Below, piece by piece: positions 31,754 through 37,172 of a stretch of DNA of 37,172 bases (positions are counted from its first letter, which is position 1; each line of letters opens with the position of its first letter). Source of the stretch: Firmicutes bacterium UBA5227 (GTDB taxonomy: Bacteria; Bacillota; Clostridia; Tissierellales; Sedimentibacteraceae); the NCBI GenBank assembly GCA_002409285.1, contig DHUT01000037.1:1-37172 (forward strand). The letters run 5' to 3'. The translations under genes and the position numbers were made by a program. A model generated the notes under the pieces. It made no database searches, was not told the DNA's origin, and was given only the letters and a program-made list of their open reading frames with translations.

Positions 31754-32722
31754 TTATACTGCTCTGTTAATTTTTCTTAAATCTATTGATAAATCAATAA
31801 GCCCTAAAATAGCAACGACTAAAACCATTCCGGAAAAAAGTGCAATATAAATTATAATAAACATTGTCAGTGTCTTTAATGACTTTTTCATCTGACTTTT
31901 TTCCAAAAAAAACTTAACTACTGCGATACCTTGTAAAACCATAGCCAGGAAAACCAAACTAAATAAATTGAGCTGTATTACGCTCACATTTACACCCAAT
32001 CCACCAAGCAGGTAAGAAATTAAAAGCAAGGCTGCCATTGCAATCATAAATGTTCTTGGAAACGAAAAATGACTCATGCTGACAAACTTATTAATATTTA
32101 TAGAAAATCTTTTTGAAAACTTTACCGCTATAAGATAATTTACATAAGAAGCAATTACGGAAACCATAACTACCATAGCAGGAAACAAATTAGTAATAAT
32201 ATAATTAGACGTATCCCGGAAAATCTTCATATTCTCCAAGGCGCTGTCAACATCCTGGGCATTCAATCCCTGTGGTATGTTAGAAAGCATTTCTTCTGCC
32301 ATTGAATAGCTTTCCATATATGTAGTTTTAAGCTGCTCTACAAAATTTATTCCCATAAATGCATTCATAGACAATATCAGTACAACAAATGAAATCATGT
32401 ATGCAGCGGTGCCGTAAAGCAATGTTTTATTTGCGCTTTCATCCCTATATGCCCCATATGCCAATGCCAAAGAAAAAGGTGTATACAGTATGAAGTACAT
32501 AAAACCCGTGGTAGCTCCCAAAAGAATTGAAATTATAATATCTGCTGCTAATAGTGAAAGTCCTGTATATTTTATTCCCCTTCTTTTTGCAAGTATAATT
32601 GCCGGCGTAGGATAAAAAAGCGTTGCCATTGAAATAAATGACGACAAAAATGCTATAATAACTAAAATTCCTGCTATCATCGCCGCTTCTGTAATGCTTG
32701 ATGTTTTATTGTTTCTGTTCAT
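31754..32722 (-). CDS. yybS: YybS-like membrane protein (DUF2232)
   Basis: This 322-residue integral membrane protein has about eight hydrophobic segments. It starts with TEAAMIAGILVIIAFLSSFISMATLFYPTPAIILAKRRGIKYTGLSLLAADIIISILLG, the usual opening of DUF2232 proteins, and continues through LYTPFSLALAYGAY, TLLYGTAAYMISFVVLILSM and IITNLFPAMVVMVSVIASYVNYLIAVKFSKRF. The family resembles the S-components of ECF transporters in topology, but no ligand is established for YybS. Its position directly before gdpP, with 17 bp between, is the conserved firmicute order and supports the name. Confidence 0.85.
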   Translation of the reverse strand: MNRNNKTSSITEAAMIAGILVIIAFLSSFISMATLFYPTPAIILAKRRGIKYTGLSLLAADIIISILLGATTGFMYFILYTPFSLALAYGAYRDESANKTLLYGTAAYMISFVVLILSMNAFMGINFVEQLKTTYMESYSMAEEMLSNIPQGLNAQDVDSALENMKIFRDTSNYIITNLFPAMVVMVSVIASYVNYLIAVKFSKRFSININKFVSMSHFSFPRTFMIAMAALLLISYLLGGLGVNVSVIQLNLFSLVFLAMVLQGIAVVKFFLEKSQMKKSLKTLTMFIIIYIALFSGMVLVVAILGLIDLSIDLRKINRAV

Positions 32723-32836
32723 TATTCCCTCGTTTTTATCATTTCTAATTATAATATTCTACCCCAAAAGCCGTATAAAGTCAAAATATTTAAAAATTAT
32801 TTCCAAATTATTATCCAATTTAAATTTAACAACCTC

Positions 32837-32865
32837 TTTACACTTTTCTATTTTTGAAATATACT
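32837..32865 (+). promoter_or_regulatory. Sigma-A promoter of the S41 protease gene
   Basis: TTTACA (32837-32842), an exact 17-bp spacer, then TATACT (32860-32865). The start would be near 32872, 27 nt before the chosen ATG at 32899, which excludes the earlier in-frame ATG at 32854. Confidence 0.75.
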
Positions 32866-32898
32866 TATGTTGTAACATACTTAGAAAAGAGGTGTACC

Positions 32899-34272
32899 AT
32901 GAAAAGAAAACTTTGTTTAATACTGGCAGTTGTAATGATTATGTCTTCATTCACCTTGACAGCTTTTGGAGCTGACTTTGATAGTGACAAGTTTGACAGT
33001 GATATTAATTTTATGAAAAATATCATTTCCCTTGTAATCAATAATTATCAATACGAAGTAGATCAGGATCAAGTCATGAACGGTCTTTATGATGGCTTTT
33101 TCAGCGTTCTGGATGAATACAGCGTATATTACACACCTGAGGAATACCAGGAAATACTTGAAGAATCAGCAGGCAAATTCATCGGTATAGGCGTTGAAAT
33201 AACAGAATCAAACGGACAGATTATTGTTGTGACCCCCCTTCCCGAATCACCGGCACTTGAGGCAGGAATAAAATCCCGTGACATAATAAAATATGTTGAC
33301 GGTGCAGACATTACAGGTTTGACTGCATCACAGGCTACACTGCTTATCAAGGGCAAGGAAGGCACACCGGTGAAGATAGGTGTTATACGCGGAAAAGAAA
33401 CCTTGTCTTTTGATATAGTAAGAAAGCCAATAGTTACAAGCATTGTTGATGGTAAAATTTTAGAAAACAATATAGGTTACTTAAGGGTGACTAATTTTTA
33501 TGACAACACAGTGGAGCTGGTCAAAAAGGAACTTGCCGAGTTTGATAAACAGAATGTTAAGAAAATAGTAATTGATGTGCGAAACAACGGCGGCGGAAGT
33601 TTGCAGTCAGCTGTTGATATGCTGAATTTATTTGTTACTGAAGGTCCGATAGTATATGTTGATTATGCAACAGGCAAGGAAGAGGTTTTTGAAAGCAAAT
33701 TAAAAGAACAGAAATATAAAATTGCAGTCTTGATAAATGAAGGTAGTGCAAGTGCCACGGAAATATTTGCAGGAGCTGTAAAATACAAGAACGAGGGAGT
33801 TATTGTAGGTACTAAATCCTTTGGAAAAGGTATAGTTCAATCGGTTTATTCATTAGTTGACGGCAGCGGAATAAAGTTTACAACTGCAGAGTACTTCTCT
33901 GTTAATAAAACTCCGGTACATAAAATCGGAATTACTCCTGATATAATTGTAGAAAATGAAAGGATTGATATTTCAAAATATCCTGAATTCAGTAAGACAA
34001 ATAAGCCAGGATTAGGCAATGTGAGTCTTGATGTACTTTCTGCCGAAATGATTCTTCATTCACTGGGATATGACGTTGACGAACCGGATGGTGTTTATGA
34101 TAAGAAAACCTTTGAACAGGTGATTAAGTTCCAAAACGACAATTTTCTGTTTCCATATGGAACAATAGATATAGCAACCCAGAACACATTGTACAACGCC
34201 CTGGTAAATCATTCTTTGGAAAATATTGATGACCTGCAGTTAAAAGCTGCTGTGAAAGCATTAAATAACTAA
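32899..34272 (+). CDS. S41 (CtpA/CtpB) carboxy-terminal processing protease with peptidoglycan-binding tail
   Basis: This is a 457-residue secreted protease. The N-terminus KRKLCLILAVVMIMSSFTLTAFGA is a signal peptide ending near residue 24. A PDZ domain spans about 90-175 (GKFIGIGVEITESNGQIIVVTPLPESPALEAGIKSRDII). The S41 core has RNNGGGSLQSAVDML, the nucleophile Ser in NEGSASATEIFAGA and the catalytic Lys in GTKSFGKGIVQ. The C-terminal 60-70 residues form a PG_binding_1 repeat (SLGYDVDEPDGVYDKKTFEQVIKFQ). CtpB-type enzymes act during sporulation to trigger SpoIVFB, and the adjacent yyaC fits a sporulation setting, but CtpA-type housekeeping roles are equally possible. The start is fixed by AAGAGG and the promoter. 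Confidence 0.93.
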   Translation: MKRKLCLILAVVMIMSSFTLTAFGADFDSDKFDSDINFMKNIISLVINNYQYEVDQDQVMNGLYDGFFSVLDEYSVYYTPEEYQEILEESAGKFIGIGVEITESNGQIIVVTPLPESPALEAGIKSRDIIKYVDGADITGLTASQATLLIKGKEGTPVKIGVIRGKETLSFDIVRKPIVTSIVDGKILENNIGYLRVTNFYDNTVELVKKELAEFDKQNVKKIVIDVRNNGGGSLQSAVDMLNLFVTEGPIVYVDYATGKEEVFESKLKEQKYKIAVLINEGSASATEIFAGAVKYKNEGVIVGTKSFGKGIVQSVYSLVDGSGIKFTTAEYFSVNKTPVHKIGITPDIIVENERIDISKYPEFSKTNKPGLGNVSLDVLSAEMILHSLGYDVDEPDGVYDKKTFEQVIKFQNDNFLFPYGTIDIATQNTLYNALVNHSLENIDDLQLKAAVKALNN

Positions 34273-34296
34273 AAAAGTAAAGAGTTCTAACTGAAA

Positions 34297-34325
34297 AAAG
34301 CGGAATTAACGTTCCGCTTTGTTAT
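34297..34325. terminator. Bidirectional terminator S41 protease / yyaC
   Basis: AAAGCGGAA (34297-34305) pairs with TTCCGCTTT (34312-34320) around TTAACG. An A run on the left serves the leftward gene. The yyaC stop codon starts 2 bp after the hairpin. Confidence 0.85.
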
Positions 34326-34879
34326 ATGCTGCTCATTGATGCCTGTTCTTTGAACCCTGTTACAGAAACCATATTTATTGCCGTAATAATTCCTTCACAT
34401 ATTATTTCAGACATTTCATAAATCAGGGAAAGACGTGTGTCCTGAACCAGATCGTGAAAATCCCTTTCGCTGGAATCTACTACCCCTATTATGGAAATAT
34501 TCCCTATCTCAGGAAGCAGCTTGCCGATTCCCTTTCCCGGAGTTATAGATCCTTCTCTTATCTCAATTATCCCCTGATTTTTTTTGTTACTGAGACATGC
34601 ATCTATTGCAATAATCTTATCATAATTTTTCCTATTAATAGTTTTCATACAATCATTGATATTCATTGCATGAACAGGTTTGTCAAGAGTTCCGTATATA
34701 TCGATATTAAGATTTTCCTTTGACAGCATCGTACCTGTCAAAGGTCCCAGACTGTCAACAATACATTTGTCAGTACCGATACAAACAATTGCAGAGTTGT
34801 TATTCATTTGCGCTCCAAGATATTGGCCAATTTTCACAGTTGCATAACTATTCTTGTAGTGTACTTCTATTGGATTCAA
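34322..34879 (-). CDS. yyaC: YyaC family spore protein (Gpr-protease-like fold)
   Basis: This 185-residue protein is of usual YyaC length. Conserved blocks are IVCIGTDKCIVDSLGPLTGTML (about 32-53), IYGTLDKPVHAMNIND and IIAIDACLSNKKNQGIIEIREGSITPGKGIGKLLPEIGNISIIGVVD, where the D-A-x-L and PG-x-G motifs mark a hydrogenase-maturation-protease/Gpr-like fold. YyaC is made under sporulation control in Bacillus and its exact activity is not established. The start is most likely TTG at 34879, with AGGGGG 8 nt upstream. The GTG at 34888 would overlap that site. It lies in the same direction as the RsgI-like gene 67 bp upstream. Confidence 0.9.
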   Translation of the reverse strand: MNPIEVHYKNSYATVKIGQYLGAQMNNNSAIVCIGTDKCIVDSLGPLTGTMLSKENLNIDIYGTLDKPVHAMNINDCMKTINRKNYDKIIAIDACLSNKKNQGIIEIREGSITPGKGIGKLLPEIGNISIIGVVDSSERDFHDLVQDTRLSLIYEMSEIICEGIITAINMVSVTGFKEQASMSSI

Positions 34880-34945
34880 AGGCAACACCCCCTATGTATA
34901 TTAGTATATACAGGAAGGCGGTGTATTATGTGTCATCCATTCTAT

Positions 34946-35347
34946 TTAGTTTTCATAGTTTGCAATAAGCTGTTTGTTCAGCTTTTCAGCAAGCCGGTCT
35001 GCTTTATATTCATCCTCGCCTGATACTGATATGCTCGTGCTATATTTATTTGTCTGTGAATTATCATTTATATCAAATTCTTGAACTGTTAACTCTATAG
35101 CATCTGCTATATCCTTATGAGTCAGCTTTAATTTATCTAACGCTTTATTGTCTTCATTGACTATATTAACATCCAAAACTCTGTTGTAGCAATTTACAGT
35201 ATATACAACAGAAGTGCCGCCATTTAAGGTCACATAACTTGAAGGAGTAATATATAGATAACCGCCGTATGCAGAAATACAGAATATTGCAATGAAGAAT
35301 ACAACGTAACATAACAGTTTAACCAAAAACACAAGAAACTTTTTCAC
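34946..35347 (-). CDS. Short membrane protein with RsgI-like extracytoplasmic region
   Basis: This 133-residue protein has one N-terminal transmembrane segment (FLVKLLCYVVFFIAIFCISAYGGYLY, about 5-30). An outer domain follows containing PSSYVTLNGGTSVVYTVNCYNRVLDVNIVNEDNKALDKLKL. This block (S-V-Y-x-V-N-x-x-N-R-V-L-x-V-x-x-x-N-E-D-x-x-x-L) resembles the region after the membrane helix of RsgI-type anti-sigma-I factors (I.LDINPSIE..VN..G.VL...A.N.DG). The cytoplasmic sigma-binding domain normally in front of the helix is missing, and no sigma-I gene is adjacent. It could be a trimmed sensor. The start at GTG 35347 is chosen for GAAAGGAAG 9 nt upstream; the TTG 10 codons earlier lacks a site. 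Confidence 0.6.
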   Translation of the reverse strand: MKKFLVFLVKLLCYVVFFIAIFCISAYGGYLYITPSSYVTLNGGTSVVYTVNCYNRVLDVNIVNEDNKALDKLKLTHKDIADAIELTVQEFDINDNSQTNKYSTSISVSGEDEYKADRLAEKLNKQLIANYEN

Positions 35348-35434
35348 CTGTACCAACTTCCTTTCAGTCCAAAACAAATTCTAATTAGTAATTAAATATA
35401 TACCACTGTACATAACAAATAAACAATTAATTAG

Positions 35435-36859
35435 TTAAACAGGAGGTATACCCGACACAGTCCCGAACCTTTGTTGCCTGTATACCTCTGTAATAGAATT
35501 CCAAGTTTCTTCATTAATTATTCCTGTAGGTTCAAGTCCCTGAGCACCCTGAAAAGCTCTTACGGCCTGTTCGGTTGCGGCATCCAGCACGCCATTAGGT
35601 TCAATATAAGGAATAGCAGGAATTGTAAGTGAGATATAGGACAGCATTTCCTGAATAATATAGATATTCGGACTTTCATCACCCGGATAAAAAACAATTC
35701 CCGGCCATCGCATAGTTGGAAGATAAACAGCTTCGGGAGGCAACGAATCAAGAATTCCGAAGAGGGCAGACGTCATTGCTTCAAATGTTTCACTGTCAAC
35801 CACACCTGTAGGTTCAAGATTTAAAGTTTCCTGAAATGCTATTACATCTTGCCGGGTCTGTTCGTCAAATACTCCGGTTATAGCAACTCCTTCAATTGTA
35901 GGGTAATATGCTGATAAAACATTAAGTGCATATTGAATCAGATCAACCCTTGGGCGAATATCACCTTCCAGGTAGGTTTCCAATGTTACTCCCGTCAGCT
36001 GTGCCAATGTTACTCCCTGTGCAGTCAGCTCAGCTAATTTTGTAACCGCAATATATATGTTTCTTATCATGTACCAGGTTGCCTGATCAACAACCCCTGT
36101 AACAGGAAGGTTAAAAACTCTTTGAAATTCTCTTACCGCAGCTTCTGTGGATTCATCAAAATATCCACTAATCTGTTGTATGGGAGGTAATCCGGGATAA
36201 TTCAGCCTGATTCTGTCAAGTTCAAATTGAACTATAAGTACAGCAATGCTCGAATCACTTAGAGCCAGCGGTTCACCTGGATATGATGCGCCAACATAGC
36301 CCACCGGAGCGTCTGTAACTATGTTGATATCCTCTCCGTAATAGTACCTCAATATCTCAATTGGTGTATATCCCGCCTCAGCCAGATCAACAGTTCCCCA
36401 TTGATGCAGTCCATTGCACTGAGAAACCCTTCCATCGCAAAACTGGGCAAATAAAGGCTGTAATTGCCCCTCTCTTACTATGTACTGAGTAAAAATTTCA
36501 TCAGCAATATTGCCGATTGTATCAAATATACCTCTGCCCGGAACAAATGCCTGGTCATACTGAGTTGAGTTTGTAATGTCAAAATCATATCCTCTGGCTC
36601 TGTACCATTCGGTATATATTCTGTTCATAGCTATAGATGTGATTGCATGAATATTAGCTCTCAAAGCATCCTCCGGCCATGTGGGATAAAGCTCACTGGA
36701 TCCCACATTTTTTATGTAATCAAGATATGGAACTGTTATATTTTCCGCTTCTTCATCAGGTCTTCCCAGATGAACGGTAATTGTGGTGGGTATGGTCACA
36801 ACGGCAGTTGGAGGCAACTGACTCAGCTCTAATGCATCTATATTACCTTTAGTAGACAT
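35435..36859 (-). CDS. SpoIID-like domain protein with three peptidoglycan-binding repeats
   Basis: This is a 474-residue protein. Residues about 30-185 resemble SpoIID/LytB amidase-enhancer domains: TVPYLDYIKNVGSSELYPTWPEDALRANIHAITSIAMNRIYTEWYRARGYDFDITNSTQYDQAFVPG, then GLHQWGTVDLAEAGYTPIEILRYYYGEDINIV. Three PG_binding_1 units follow (around 205-265, 300-360 and 395-465), each with the pattern GYF/GVFDE.T..AV..FQ...L..TGVVD..TW. No signal peptide or membrane anchor is seen, so it may act in the mother cell or on the spore surface. The start at 36859 has GGGGAG 6 nt upstream. The ATG 10 codons earlier lacks one. A role in spore cortex remodelling is plausible but not shown. Confidence 0.85.
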   Translation of the reverse strand: MSTKGNIDALELSQLPPTAVVTIPTTITVHLGRPDEEAENITVPYLDYIKNVGSSELYPTWPEDALRANIHAITSIAMNRIYTEWYRARGYDFDITNSTQYDQAFVPGRGIFDTIGNIADEIFTQYIVREGQLQPLFAQFCDGRVSQCNGLHQWGTVDLAEAGYTPIEILRYYYGEDINIVTDAPVGYVGASYPGEPLALSDSSIAVLIVQFELDRIRLNYPGLPPIQQISGYFDESTEAAVREFQRVFNLPVTGVVDQATWYMIRNIYIAVTKLAELTAQGVTLAQLTGVTLETYLEGDIRPRVDLIQYALNVLSAYYPTIEGVAITGVFDEQTRQDVIAFQETLNLEPTGVVDSETFEAMTSALFGILDSLPPEAVYLPTMRWPGIVFYPGDESPNIYIIQEMLSYISLTIPAIPYIEPNGVLDAATEQAVRAFQGAQGLEPTGIINEETWNSITEVYRQQRFGTVSGIPPV

Positions 36860-36935
36860 AATTTCTCCCCATTTCTTTATGTTACACATAAATAAATCAT
36901 AATATTCTTATTCAATATATGCAAATTTTTTTACT

Positions 36936-37028
36936 TTGACTATTAAACCGGAAGATATTCACGAAACTGACAGGCTGGGCAGTGATGCAATTGCCGATAT
37001 AACGATTGGCAGAATTGCAGGTCAGTAA
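36936..37028 (+). pseudogene. Orphan C-terminal coding fragment
   Basis: One frame reads LTIKPEDIHETDRLGSDAIADITIGRIAGQ and ends at TAA (37026-37028). The composition is protein-like and less AT-rich than the flanks. The frame has no start codon or ribosome site and closes upstream in AT-rich DNA. I read it as the remnant of a gene tail. The family is not recognised. Confidence 0.35.
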
Positions 37029-37172
37029 CACAGTAAAGAAAAATACTGTTTATATTTTAACAAATATCTTCTTTTTAAGAGGCTTTTCCCTTTTATAATA
37101 TCATATGAATACAAGATAAATAATCGTATATTTTCAGAGAATAAAACAAAAATTTGACTTATTAAAAATAAT
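37029..37172. other. AT-rich window end without a gene
   Basis: No frame is supported. A TTGACT at 37154-37159 could be the -35 of a rightward promoter whose -10 would fall outside the window. Confidence 0.3.

Overview
The window reads as a chromosomal stretch of a low-GC, endospore-forming, anaerobic Gram-positive bacterium of the class Clostridia. The evidence is AT-rich intergenic DNA, strong AGGAGG-type ribosome binding sites with frequent TTG/GTG starts, the firmicute gene order yybS-gdpP-rplI-dnaB, sporulation-type proteins (YyaC, a SPOCS/LysM protein, a SpoIID-like protein with cell-wall-binding repeats) and an anaerobe-type DUF1858 redox protein. I cannot name the genus. No prophage, CRISPR array, rRNA operon or intact insertion sequence is visible.

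Layout. 1-2484: a tRNA-Ser(GGA) with its own promoter and terminator, a TetR-type regulator, and a protein that looks like a radical SAM enzyme stripped of its iron-sulfur cysteines. 2485-3864: an intact radical SAM/SPASM-type enzyme, divergent from that cysteine-less paralogue. Between the two lies an unusually regular array of TGTCTA half-sites with a 28-bp period and then a long, possibly folded leader. 3.9-9.9 kb: housekeeping and small redox genes (DegV, FMN reductase, TcdA, YbaK-type deacylase, a coiled-coil protein, DUF1858 protein, glutaredoxin, a cysteine-rich DUF11-like protein). 9.9-15.1 kb, all leftward: LTA-synthase-like sulfatase, 2-hydroxyacid dehydrogenase, nitroreductase, second DegV, GIY-YIG protein. 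15.2-19.5 kb: MTA/SAH nucleosidase, CTP synthase with a leader hairpin that looks like an attenuator, and the SPOCS/LysM protein.

19.6-27.3 kb is a catabolic cluster. A LysR regulator diverges from an apparent leftward operon ald-like, hyuA, hyuB, nhaC. The shared promoter region has a perfect 12-bp inverted repeat whose arms are about seven helical turns apart. The set suggests import of an organic acid or amide (NhaC family), ATP-dependent ring or amide opening (HyuAB), and an oxidative deamination or reductive amination step (alanine-dehydrogenase family). The substrate cannot be read from sequence. 27.3-27.9 kb has no intact gene and looks like decayed coding DNA.

27.9-32.7 kb is the leftward yybS-gdpP-rplI-dnaB cluster (membrane protein, c-di-AMP phosphodiesterase, ribosomal protein L9, replicative helicase). 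32.9-36.9 kb carries an S41 protease with a peptidoglycan-binding tail, YyaC, a short membrane protein resembling the middle part of RsgI, and a SpoIID-like protein with three peptidoglycan-binding repeats. An orphan coding fragment follows near 37.0 kb.

The best candidate for an undescribed system is the TetR / cysteine-less radical SAM paralogue / radical SAM locus at 0.5-3.9 kb with its tandem operator array. Function, operator binding and partnership are inferences from sequence only.
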